DNA of 29,636 nucleotides from a virus. This document shows, piece after piece, positions 1-5,203 of the stretch. Where the stretch lies: IMG/VR virus record IMGVR_UViG_3300045993_000883, positions 1-29,636 of that record. One strand, written 5' to 3'. Under the pieces are notes generated by a model. It did no database searches. It was not told the DNA's origin and was given only the letters and a program-made list of their open reading frames with translations. A program made the position numbers and the translations under genes. Positions within the stretch are counted from its first letter, which is position 1; each line of letters opens with the position of its first letter.

Positions 1-60
1 GTAATAAAAGATAATGCAAAAGATATTTTTGAAAAACACGGATACAAAAATAAGGATTAA
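1..60 (+). CDS. 3' end of an unidentified CDS (partial)
   Basis: An open frame enters the window from the left and ends at a TAA at 58-60. The last 19 residues are charged (ending KNKD). The next gene starts 3 bases later, and its Shine-Dalgarno (TAAGGA) lies inside the end of this frame, which is typical of tightly packed phage operons. Too little is present to assign a function. Confidence 0.55.
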   Translation, partial: VIKDNAKDIFEKHGYKNKD

Positions 61-63
61 AAA

Positions 64-267
64 ATGAAAACTACGCACGAAATAATAGAGCATATAGAAA
101 AAGAAACTGAAGAGGCAAAGGAAATGCTGAAGGTAACTATAATGCCAGAATTAACAAAGAAGCTAAATACTAAACTTGAAATAATGCAAAACATGTATTT
201 TACAGAGCATTTTAATATTAAAATTGACACACTTGAAAATTTATTAAATTTTATTAAAGGAAACTAA
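64..267 (+). CDS. small hypothetical phage protein, helical
   Basis: This encodes 67 residues, rich in Glu, Lys, Leu and Ile, with a heptad-like pattern that suggests helical or coiled-coil structure. I do not recognise a family. The ATG is preceded by TAAGGA about 8 bases upstream. It sits in a plus-strand run of small genes (1-1497) separated by 0-30 bases, and the next ATG lies one base after its stop. A small accessory early protein is the likely category; no function can be given. Confidence 0.7.
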   Translation: MKTTHEIIEHIEKETEEAKEMLKVTIMPELTKKLNTKLEIMQNMYFTEHFNIKIDTLENLLNFIKGN

Positions 268-268
268 A

Positions 269-577
269 ATGATGTCTTATTCAAAAGTAAAAACATGGTT
301 AAAAAGAAACGGATTTAAGGGAATAAAAATAGCACATGTATCAAAAATAAAAGAAGCAAGAGTGCCTCTTAGAGAGCGCTACACTCAATTAGAAAGAGAC
401 GGTAGAAGATTCATGGTTTACAAAAGCAAAGTAAACGGCGAAGTACATATAGAAGTACATATAAGTGATTTAGAGTTCGATAGGTGGGCTAATAGCAGAG
501 AAAGAATAGTGTTATGGTCTGATTTTATGATTGAATTTAAAAAACCAGAGGTAAAACATGAAAACAAAAAAATATAA
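269..577 (+). CDS. hypothetical phage protein, basic
   Basis: This encodes 102 residues and starts with two consecutive ATG codons (269 and 272) behind a good AAAGGAA site. The protein is strongly basic at the N-terminus (VKTWLKRNGFKGIKI), with alternating hydrophobic and charged stretches that suggest a small alpha/beta fold. No family was recognised. Its last 20 bases overlap the start of the next, interrupted gene at 558 in another frame, implying translational coupling in one operon. Confidence 0.7.
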   Translation: MMSYSKVKTWLKRNGFKGIKIAHVSKIKEARVPLRERYTQLERDGRRFMVYKSKVNGEVHIEVHISDLEFDRWANSRERIVLWSDFMIEFKKPEVKHENKKI

Positions 578-1013
578 AATACTTAAAGATGAAACAATGA
601 TAATTGGAGAAAAAAAGCTTTTTAGAATTGAAGCTTTAATTGATTTTTCAAATGTAAAAAAATGAGACAAAGGAGGCTGGATAGAAAAAGAAAGAAATCT
701 ATCTCATGAGGACGACTGCTGGCTATATCGAGAATCAAAATGCTATGGGGCTGCTTGTGTATCTCAAAATGCTAAACTTTACGAAAATTCAGAAGCTTTT
801 GATTGTGCGTCAATAAAGGGAAGAGCAGAGTTAAGAGATAACTCTAAAGTCTATCAATGCGCAGAAGTTTATGGATTTTCTCGTGTAAAGGATGATTCAG
901 AAGTTTTTGGATGCGCCAGGCTTTCAGGATATGCTTGGATCAGTGGAAAAGATAAAATTTGGGGCTGGGGTGAATTAAGAGGTATGTTTCATACCAGCTG
1001 TATTCTTTCCTAA
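558..1013 (+). pseudogene. phage repeat protein (GGWIE / LSHE family) with in-frame TGA
   Basis: One frame of 151 codons runs from ATG 558 to TAA 1011-1013, interrupted only by a TGA at 663-665 (codon 36). Sequence on both sides belongs to one recognisable phage family. The N-terminus reads KKYKILKDE..LFRIEALIDF.NVKK, then DKGGWIEKERNLSHEDDCW, then short repeats of the form x-V/A-Y/S-x-x-A/S (KVYQCAEVYGFSRV) that suggest a beta-helix of the hexapeptide type. Relatives usually read KKGDKGGWIE or similar here, so TGA most simply replaces GGA by one G-to-T change. No ATG, GTG or TTG restart follows closely. Nonsense mutation, sequencing error and readthrough all remain possible; neighbouring genes use TGA as a normal stop. 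AGAGG precedes the ATG. Confidence 0.75.
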
Positions 1014-1025
1014 AGGAAAATTAAA

Positions 1026-1175
1026 ATGAACAGAGAAAAAATAGAAGTAATATTTTTGATGATTTTATTAGGTTTTCTGGGTGCTCAAATAATAATTTCA
1101 TCAATTCATGAAAATTGGATATTTTTATGTCTTTACAGTTTTCTTTTAATATTAATTTTCATTTACTTATTCTAA
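1026..1175 (+). CDS. small membrane protein
   Basis: This encodes 49 residues from ATG 1026 behind AAGGAA. There are two hydrophobic segments, at about residues 7-25 and 30-48, separated by a short polar stretch (SSIHENW). The protein is therefore probably a two-span inner-membrane miniprotein. The family was not recognised. It lies 12 bases after the interrupted repeat-protein gene, within the same small-gene operon. Confidence 0.55.
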   Translation: MNREKIEVIFLMILLGFLGAQIIISSIHENWIFLCLYSFLLILIFIYLF

Positions 1176-1202
1176 GTTTGTTTAAAAAAAAGGTTAGTTA
1201 AG

Positions 1203-1364
1203 ATGCATAAAATAAGAAACATAACCCTTTCTGAGCTTAAAGAAGAATTTGAAACTTTTTTAAATAAAATTTTACCCCAAGAAGAAGTAGTTTACGATTA
1301 CCTTATTGAATTATTAAAAAACTACAAGTTAAAATTAAATCAAAACAAAAAAAGGATTAGTTAA
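1203..1364 (+). CDS. small hypothetical protein
   Basis: This encodes 53 residues from ATG 1203, preceded by AAAAAGG. It is acidic in the middle (SELKEEFETF) with a basic, Asn/Lys-rich C-terminus, and is predicted to be helical. No family was recognised. The end of this gene (AAAAAGGA) serves as the ribosome-binding site of the next gene, which starts one base after its stop. Confidence 0.5.
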   Translation: MHKIRNITLSELKEEFETFLNKILPQEEVVYDYLIELLKNYKLKLNQNKKRIS

Positions 1365-1365
1365 A

Positions 1366-1497
1366 ATGTTTCACGAAATTGTTGATAAAGCGGGAGATTA
1401 TCTTCTTACGACATTCTTTTTATGCCTTGCAGTATCTCTTGTTTCTCTTACTGTCTGGCTTGTTTTTTCAATAATAAAATCTATACTAACAATGTAG
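1366..1497 (+). CDS. small single-span membrane protein
   Basis: This encodes 43 residues with one long hydrophobic segment (about residues 14-38, TTFFLCLAVSLVSLTVWLVF) after an acidic N-terminus. It starts one base after the preceding stop and ends 31 bases before the terminator hairpin, so it is the last gene of this plus-strand unit. No family was recognised. The tight coupling supports a real gene, but the length is near the limit. Confidence 0.5.
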   Translation: MFHEIVDKAGDYLLTTFFLCLAVSLVSLTVWLVFSIIKSILTM

Positions 1498-1528
1498 TTT
1501 TATGGTCACGCTTTAAACTTTATCGCCT

Positions 1529-1552
1529 AAGCCCAATTTTTTGGGCTTTTTA
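1529..1552 (+). terminator. rho-independent terminator closing the 1-1497 operon
   Basis: The 8-bp perfect stem AAGCCCAA / TTGGGCTT (1529-1536 with 1541-1548) has a 4-base loop and is followed by a T-rich run on the plus strand. It lies between the plus operon and the convergent minus-strand nuclease gene. It lacks a T-tract in the minus direction, so it most likely works only for the plus transcript. Confidence 0.8.
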
Positions 1553-1966
1553 TTTTAAATACCCCAAAAACTCATCTAAAGCCTCATCTGGGCCATAAGC
1601 AACTACAGCATAGTACCCTACGTTCTTAACCATTTTAACGAAATCACGCTGCTTTTGGCTTACTTGTGATTTATAATTTCTGCTAGGTTTAAACTCAAGA
1701 AACATACCGTGATACCCTTTTGAAGGATAAAAAAACATTAAATCGCTTACACCTGCTTTTCCACCCATTTTCTTTAGCATGACTGCTTGACCTATTGATG
1801 TTTTAAAACCATCTTTGTATGAAGCCAAAAACTCAAAGTAATTCTTCAAAAACGGATGAGCCTGAAACCTTTCTATCAACTGAATCTGTTGTTTTTGCTC
1901 TATCTTTAGGTTTTTTCTGGGTTTCTTCTGAATCATTTTTTTGTAGCTTTCCATGCTAACTATCAT
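1550..1966 (-). CDS. VRR-NUC domain nuclease
   Basis: This encodes 138 residues. The C-terminal half carries the signature of VRR-NUC proteins in the PD-(D/E)XK superfamily. GGKAGVSD (68-75) supplies the conserved Asp75, MFLEFK supplies Glu91 and Lys93, SQKQRDF (103-109) matches the conserved Gln region, and GYYAVVAYG (117-125) is the closing strand. Family members are structure-specific or Holliday-junction-type nucleases, and phage copies often lie near replication genes. Here it is the last gene of the HTH / initiator / loader unit, the position of the nin-region genes in lambda. AAGGA lies about 6 bases before the ATG. The first 40 residues are basic and not recognised. Confidence 0.85.
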   Translation of the reverse strand: MIVSMESYKKMIQKKPRKNLKIEQKQQIQLIERFQAHPFLKNYFEFLASYKDGFKTSIGQAVMLKKMGGKAGVSDLMFFYPSKGYHGMFLEFKPSRNYKSQVSQKQRDFVKMVKNVGYYAVVAYGPDEALDEFLGYLK

Positions 1967-1993
1967 TTCTTTTCCTTGTTTTTCTAAATATTA

Positions 1994-2012
1994 TGTTAAA
2001 ATACTTTTAACA
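1994..2012. promoter_or_regulatory. perfect 8-3-8 inverted repeat upstream of the nuclease gene
   Basis: TGTTAAAA-TAC-TTTTAACA is a perfect 8-bp inverted repeat with a 3-base spacer. It lies 28 bases upstream of the minus-strand nuclease start. This is the size and symmetry of a dimeric repressor operator. It overlaps a weak promoter-like arrangement on the minus strand (TTGTTA, 14-base spacer, TAATAT). A function is inference only. Confidence 0.35.
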
Positions 2013-2014
2013 AC

Positions 2015-2053
2015 ACCCGCTACGCCTCTGATTTAAGCGCCTCTCTAGCGGGT
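2015..2053. repeat. GC-rich hairpin with internal direct repeat
   Basis: ACCCGCTA (2015-2022) pairs perfectly with TAGCGGGT (2046-2053). The loop contains CGCCTCT twice, at about 2023-2029 and 2038-2044. The element is much more GC-rich than its surroundings and sits between the interrupted small gene and the nuclease gene. In the plus direction it is followed by TTTTAT, a poor terminator tail. It could be an RNA processing or stability element, or a terminator for antisense transcripts. Confidence 0.45.
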
Positions 2054-2059
2054 TTTATA

Positions 2060-2296
2060 TTAATAAATTTCGTTTAAATTTATTTTTTCTATTTCAACAA
2101 AATTATCTTGTTCAGCAAAATTATCTTGTATTGAACCAAAATAGTATTCCATTAAATCGTTTTGGCAAAAAGATAGTATTTGAACTCTATTTTTGTATTT
2201 TTTGTTACAAGCTTAAATGGCTTTCTCTTTGGAATCAAAAACACCTGTTATTTTTTTGTTTTCTTCCAGAGCGCTAACAATCCATAATTCTTTCAT
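2060..2296 (-). pseudogene. small phage protein gene interrupted by an in-frame TAA
   Basis: A frame of 78 codons starts at ATG 2296 and ends with TAA at 2062-2060. It is broken only by a TAA at 2215-2213 (codon 28). The N-terminal part (MKELWIVSALEENKKITGVF, then DSKEKAI) looks like the small phage proteins that begin W-I-V and continue G-V-F-x-S-x-E-K-A. After the stop, ACNKKYKN and an acidic C-terminus follow in the same frame, so a single base change (for example CAA, AAA or GAA to TAA) would explain it. The start overlaps the stop of the 23-codon ORF upstream (TTATGA). A shortened 27-residue product is the alternative. Confidence 0.6.
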
Positions 2297-2364
2297 AACT
2301 CATCATCCCCATGTAATATTTCGTGTTCAATAAAATTTCCTAGATATACGTTACTTTCCCACAT
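2293..2364 (-). CDS. possible 23-residue ORF coupled to the next gene
   Basis: The frame runs from ATG 2364 to TGA 2295-2293 and encodes MWESNVYLGNF followed by a short acidic tail. GAGG precedes the ATG. It overlaps the end of the loader gene by 25 bases in another frame, and its TGA overlaps the ATG of the interrupted gene (ATGA). The coupling pattern argues for translation. The small size means it could equally be a chance frame that carries ribosomes between the two genes. Confidence 0.3.
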   Translation of the reverse strand: MWESNVYLGNFIEHEILHGDDEL

Positions 2365-2942
2365 TGAACCTCAACTTTCTTCTCGTCTCTCTTTTGCTTA
2401 TAAAGCTCATCAAGCTTTCTCTCTATCTGAGATTTAGAAAGACATAAATCAGTTAAATTTCCTTCTTTCAAAAGATGTTTAAATTTTGTAATTACTTCAC
2501 AAGTACTTCTTAAATGATTCTCCTGGTTCTCAATTTCTTTATCTAGCTCACTTTTCTTATCATAAACTTTAACAACTGCTGTTTTATTAGCTCTACAAAT
2601 CTCATTAAACTCAGGAATATTGGGAGGCCAATGCTCTCCGGATTTATTAGCTTGCTTTCTATTAGCACAATATTCTAAAGCCCTAGAAATAGTTTCTGAG
2701 TCGTAATTGTCGGCTAAAGACATCCACTCCGCCGTTCTTAACATATTTTGATCATCACTTAAATTTTGAGGCCATCGATAATCATAAATTAAACTCATTC
2801 GAGTAAATATCTGTGCAACCTTGCTCGCGGATTTCTTGAAGTCTGGCGAGGCTGTCGTGGATTTTGTCAATGTATGATTTTTTTGGTTCAACTCTTTGTT
2901 GTTGATATCCAACGTTTTTACTAAATCCTGAAGCTTTTCCAT
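2340..2942 (-). CDS. lambda P-like replication protein (helicase loader)
   Basis: This probably loads the host replicative helicase onto the origin complex. The core resembles the replication protein P family: KVAQIFTRMSLIYDYRWP, then DDQNMLRTAEWMSLADNY, SETISRALEYC, and the diagnostic HWPPNIPEFNEICRA. The C-terminal third is highly charged and probably coiled-coil. The open frame extends to an ATG at 2975, but the ATG at 2942 has AAGGAA 7 bases upstream and is preferred, giving 200 residues. The N-terminal 160 bases overlap the initiator gene in a different frame. It follows the initiator directly, as P follows O in lambda. Confidence 0.72.
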   Translation of the reverse strand: MEKLQDLVKTLDINNKELNQKNHTLTKSTTASPDFKKSASKVAQIFTRMSLIYDYRWPQNLSDDQNMLRTAEWMSLADNYDSETISRALEYCANRKQANKSGEHWPPNIPEFNEICRANKTAVVKVYDKKSELDKEIENQENHLRSTCEVITKFKHLLKEGNLTDLCLSKSQIERKLDELYKQKRDEKKVEVQCGKVTYI

Positions 2943-3765
2943 TTGTAATTTCCTTTTCTTTGTATTTTCTTGCATTTAAAAGCCACGTCGAAAATCTAGA
3001 ATTCCATTTTGGGCTTAAAGTCCCGTTTTCCGTGTGGTAAACAATAAATCTCTCTAACAAATCAGGATGGCTTGGATGTTCTATTCCTAGTTTTTCAGCA
3101 AGAGCAACATGTTCTTCTGTGTAAGTAAAATTTTGGTCGATTTCTGTTCTTGGTCTTTCAACGCATTTTTTAATCGATGTATTTCTTTTTTTCTTTACCT
3201 TAATCTCGATGTCCATTTTTTCATCTCCTTTTTGGTTGTCGCTATAATAATTATGTTTTTTATAATTATTATTATATATATTATTATATATATAGTTGTT
3301 GTTCTTCGGTTCTTCATCATGTTGCTCATGCTTTTTTGAATTTAGGATAAAGTCAGTGTTTGCAACGGCTTGAGTGTATGATTTTGCTTTTTTTTGGTAG
3401 GTAATTTGATGTTCTTCAGATGTTGTTCTAAACTGTCCAAAATTTCCAATTGTTCCGAGCATTAATTTAACGATTACGCTTCGATCTGTTCGTTTGCTTA
3501 AACGCTGAATAAGATTTTCTCTCTCCAGTCTTTTAATTGAAGCTATCAATTCAGCGTCTGTATAAGTCTCTGCTTTCTTCGTGCTTCCTTGTCTAATTTT
3601 AGGACTTAAATACTGCCTTATTTTTTCGTAAGAGACTTTAAAAAATTGACCAACAATTCCAGTTTTTAAATCCATCGATTTCTTAAAAAAATGATAAATG
3701 CATCTATCGATTAAAAACAAATTTTCAAGAATGCTATCTTCTTCATCTACAAAAACGATTCTCAT
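2782..3765 (-). CDS. phage replication initiator, O-like with DnaT-like C-terminus
   Basis: This encodes 327 residues. Residues 35-105 look like a winged-helix region (VGQFFKVSYEKIRQYL, then TDAELIASIKRLERENLIQR). Residues 150-200 form an Asn/Tyr/Lys-rich low-complexity linker. Residues 213-268 resemble the C-terminal domain shared by DnaT and many O-type proteins (HPDLLERFIVYHTENG, WNSRFSTWLLNA). The architecture of DNA-binding domain, linker and partner-binding domain fits a phage origin-binding protein that recruits the helicase loader encoded next. AGGAAGAGG lies about 11 bases before the ATG. The linker DNA is the AT-rich tract reported separately as a possible origin. Confidence 0.65.
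   Translation of the reverse strand: MRIVFVDEEDSILENLFLIDRCIYHFFKKSMDLKTGIVGQFFKVSYEKIRQYLSPKIRQGSTKKAETYTDAELIASIKRLERENLIQRLSKRTDRSVIVKLMLGTIGNFGQFRTTSEEHQITYQKKAKSYTQAVANTDFILNSKKHEQHDEEPKNNNYIYNNIYNNNYKKHNYYSDNQKGDEKMDIEIKVKKKRNTSIKKCVERPRTEIDQNFTYTEEHVALAEKLGIEHPSHPDLLERFIVYHTENGTLSPKWNSRFSTWLLNARKYKEKEITNGKASGFSKNVGYQQQRVEPKKSYIDKIHDSLARLQEIREQGCTDIYSNEFNL
3243..3294. other. AT-only tract inside the initiator gene, candidate origin unwinding region
   Basis: Of 52 consecutive bases, 51 are A or T (the only G is at 3255), with alternating TA steps and ATTATT repeats. It encodes the Asn/Tyr linker of the initiator (about residues 158-174), between its putative DNA-binding and partner-binding domains. 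In lambda-like phages the origin lies in the equivalent part of the O gene. I see no clear iterons beside it; GTTCTTC recurs at about 3300-3420 but irregularly. Confidence 0.45.
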
Positions 3766-3964
3766 TTTATATACAACCTCTTCCTTGATTTTTAAATTTA
3801 TTATTCATTTTGAATATTTCTTATTTACAAGCAGATATACTTTCGTTATCATTGCTTTGTTGTTTGAGAAAAATAGTTTAAATAGAAAAGGCTGGTACCT
3901 TCTCGTTACAAAGAAACCGCTTTTTTAAAAAAAGGATTTTTTGTTTAAACTCTGCTAAAAGTTA

Positions 3965-4010
3965 ACCGGCTCATTAAGTCCCTCTTCAAAGTTTGCTTAA
4001 TGAGCTCGGT
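3965..4010 (-). promoter_or_regulatory. attenuator-like hairpin in the regulator-initiator leader
   Basis: The arms 3965-3978 and 3996-4010 pair over 14 bp with one bulged base. The core is GCTCATTAAG against CTTAATGAGC and the outer part is ACCG against CGGT. The loop is 17 bases. In the minus-strand RNA the first arm is the last codons and stop of the 10-codon leader ORF, so translation would open the stem. Only a weak U-run follows, so termination is uncertain. Confidence 0.5.
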
Positions 4011-4029
4011 AAATTTCAAATATTTTCAT
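3997..4029 (-). CDS. putative 10-residue leader peptide
   Basis: The ORF is ATG 4029 to TAA 3999-3997 and encodes MKIFEIYRAH. It is preceded by an excellent Shine-Dalgarno (AAAGGAGGG, formed by the last codons of the regulator gene) with 5 bases of spacing after GGAGGG. Its final codons and stop form one arm of the downstream hairpin. It may be a regulatory leader peptide. Its short length leaves chance as an alternative. Confidence 0.35.
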   Translation of the reverse strand: MKIFEIYRAH

Positions 4030-4030
4030 C

Positions 4031-4312
4031 TTACCCTCCTTTTTTTGGTTTCGGCAATAATAGCTTAAAACCTAGTTCTTGTTCAATCTCTTTTATGCTT
4101 AAACCTATTTCTTTTTGAAAAATGTAATCGAGCCTATAATTCAATCCATAACTTTTGCAAAACTTTATAAGTTTTATGGCTGCGGACTGCGGAAGATTTC
4201 TTTTTTCATTATAAAATAAACTCAATGTAGTGTAGTCACATCCGCTTAATTTAGCGATATGCTTTAACTTCATCCCCAGGCTTTCTTTGATGTTGTGTAT
4301 TATGATGTTCAT
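4031..4312 (-). CDS. small helix-turn-helix transcriptional regulator (Cro/CI-like)
   Basis: This encodes 93 residues. Residues 14-40 (MKLKHIAKLSGCDYTTLSLF, then YNEKRN) match an XRE/Cro-type helix-turn-helix: a short basic helix, A-K-L-S-G turn, recognition helix and the N-E-K-R loop. The C-terminus is helical and ends in a basic PKPKKGG. There is no peptidase domain, so it is not a full-length LexA/CI-type repressor. It is the first gene of the minus-strand replication unit and diverges from the early plus-strand unit, the position of Cro or a compact repressor. The start at 4312 has no Shine-Dalgarno and lies at the predicted transcription start. An internal ATG at 4273 would cut into the domain. 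Confidence 0.75.
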   Translation of the reverse strand: MNIIIHNIKESLGMKLKHIAKLSGCDYTTLSLFYNEKRNLPQSAAIKLIKFCKSYGLNYRLDYIFQKEIGLSIKEIEQELGFKLLLPKPKKGG

Positions 4313-4319
4313 AAAGACT

Positions 4320-4347
4320 ATTCTACTAAGGATCTTTAATATGTCAA
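4320..4347 (-). promoter_or_regulatory. sigma70-type promoter for the regulator/replication operon
   Basis: On the minus strand TTGACA (4347-4342) is followed by a 16-base spacer and TAGAAT (4325-4320). The predicted start of transcription is at about 4313-4312, so the mRNA would begin at or within two bases of the regulator ATG at 4312. The -35 is a consensus match and the -10 has five of six consensus bases. Confidence 0.7.
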
Positions 4348-4431
4348 TAAATAAAAATTGTATATATATAAGGAGTTAGAAAGTATTTGATTTGTTGGCA
4401 GGATTAAATATAAATATTTTTTATAAAAAAC

Positions 4432-4460
4432 TTGACTTAACAATCTGCTAAATGTAAAAT
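4432..4460 (+). promoter_or_regulatory. sigma70-type promoter of the rightward early unit
   Basis: TTGACT (4432-4437), a 17-base spacer and TAAAAT (4455-4460) give a strong plus-strand promoter with a predicted start near 4467. It diverges from the promoter of the regulator gene about 85 bases away. The region between holds AT-rich sequence but no obvious repeated operator of the lambda type. Confidence 0.7.
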
Positions 4461-4537
4461 TCCCTTCATTGCAGCAAATCTCACGACTAAATAAGATTTG
4501 ATGCAAAGTAAAAAACCAAAATTACTTGAAGGGAATT
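4458..4537 (+). promoter_or_regulatory. nested inverted repeats at promoter and ribosome-binding site of the first early gene
   Basis: The inner stem pairs TTGCAGCAAATCT (4469-4481) with AGATTTGATGCAA (4494-4506), 12 of 13 positions, with a 12-base loop. The outer repeat AATTCCCTTCA (4458-4468) is perfectly complementary to TGAAGGGAATT (4527-4537), which contains the Shine-Dalgarno of the gene at 4541. The left arm of the outer repeat abuts the inner stem exactly. With the predicted start near 4467 only the inner stem is in the mRNA. A slightly earlier start, or read-through from upstream, would also allow sequestration of the ribosome-binding site. Confidence 0.55.
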
Positions 4538-4540
4538 ATC

Positions 4541-5008
4541 ATGAATTATATCTTAGATGACGAAACAAAAATAGCATTACGTTACTCAAACACTGTTCAT
4601 TTTTTAGAAAATGAAATACCAAACAATTTTGAAACTATAAACTACGATTACTACGCAAACATGTATTTTGACAACTCTTCTAAAAAAGAGCTTGTCAGTT
4701 GTCTTTTAAAAGATAGCGAAGACTTACAAGACGAAATCTACGATTCGATAGATGAGTTAGAACAAACATCAATATTTTTAAATCTTATTAATCCTGCATC
4801 ACAAAACAAGTGGCTACAAGATGCTTTGCAAAGAAAAGTATCAAACTTAGCCATCTCTTATCGTCAACAGCAAATAGAAGCAATTATTGAATATCTTAAA
4901 GTAAAAAATTTCCATCTTGCTGAAAAATCACAATCAGAAAAATATTTAACATATCACGATGATAAATATGGTTCTGCGTCACTTGATTCTGAAAGAAACC
5001 CGTTCTAA
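4541..5008 (+). CDS. hypothetical early protein
   Basis: This encodes 155 residues from ATG 4541. AAGGGA ends 6 bases before it. An upstream in-frame TTG at 4526 lies inside the Shine-Dalgarno region and is rejected as start. The protein is acidic and Tyr/Asn-rich in the first 60 residues, then helical (QDEIYDSIDELEQ, later SYRQQQIEAIIEYL). No family was recognised. As the first gene behind the strong early promoter and the structured leader, it is a candidate for an early host-takeover or regulatory protein. That is position-based inference. Confidence 0.7.
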   Translation: MNYILDDETKIALRYSNTVHFLENEIPNNFETINYDYYANMYFDNSSKKELVSCLLKDSEDLQDEIYDSIDELEQTSIFLNLINPASQNKWLQDALQRKVSNLAISYRQQQIEAIIEYLKVKNFHLAEKSQSEKYLTYHDDKYGSASLDSERNPF

Positions 5009-5030
5009 AAAATAAAAGGAATTTACAAAA

Positions 5031-5201
5031 ATGAATACTTCAAAAGTAAAATCATGCGCTAGCTTTGTTAAAGATTACGCAAAACAAGAAAGAATGAAGT
5101 TTTTAACTGAATATGATTTAGATTATCCAGATGGAACAATGGCTGTTATTTCTGTTGTTGCAACTGTGTTTTTCTTAATTTTACTTTATCTAGGAGCTTA
5201 A
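5031..5201 (+). CDS. small C-terminally anchored membrane protein
   Basis: This encodes 56 residues from ATG 5031, preceded by AAAAGGA. A charged N-terminal 35 residues (KVKSCASFVKDYAKQERMKF) is followed by a hydrophobic segment of about 20 residues (MAVISVVATVFFLILLYLGA) reaching the C-terminus, so it is probably a tail-anchored or single-span membrane protein. No family was recognised. It starts 22 bases after the preceding stop and ends 2 bases before the Sak4-like gene, whose ribosome-binding site (AGGAG) lies within its last codons. Confidence 0.6.
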   Translation: MNTSKVKSCASFVKDYAKQERMKFLTEYDLDYPDGTMAVISVVATVFFLILLYLGA

Positions 5202-5203
5202 TC

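Larger units (their letters stand above)
3766..4030 (-). other. 265-base leader between regulator and initiator
   Basis: This stretch holds no gene of normal size. On the minus strand it contains a 10-codon ORF directly after the regulator, a long hairpin, then about 190 AT-rich bases. Near its end is a 13-codon ORF (3808-3767) whose TAA lies just before the initiator ATG. Its weak ribosome-binding site makes it doubtful. I see no strong promoter in it, so the initiator is probably transcribed from the promoter upstream of the regulator. Confidence 0.4.

Noticed and set aside
558-1013. idea that the phage uses TGA as a sense codon throughout
   Set aside because: Several intact genes end with TGA (for example at 9058 and 12895), Trp is encoded by TGG, and only one gene has an internal TGA.
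3109-3339. plus-strand frame rich in Phe and Ile, predicted as a membrane protein
   Set aside because: It is the complement of the initiator's Asn/Tyr/Lys-rich linker and lacks a ribosome-binding site.
4370-4400. AAGGAG followed by a TTG-started frame of six codons in the divergent promoter region
   Set aside because: It ends after six codons, lies upstream of the predicted start of transcription and lacks any supporting context.
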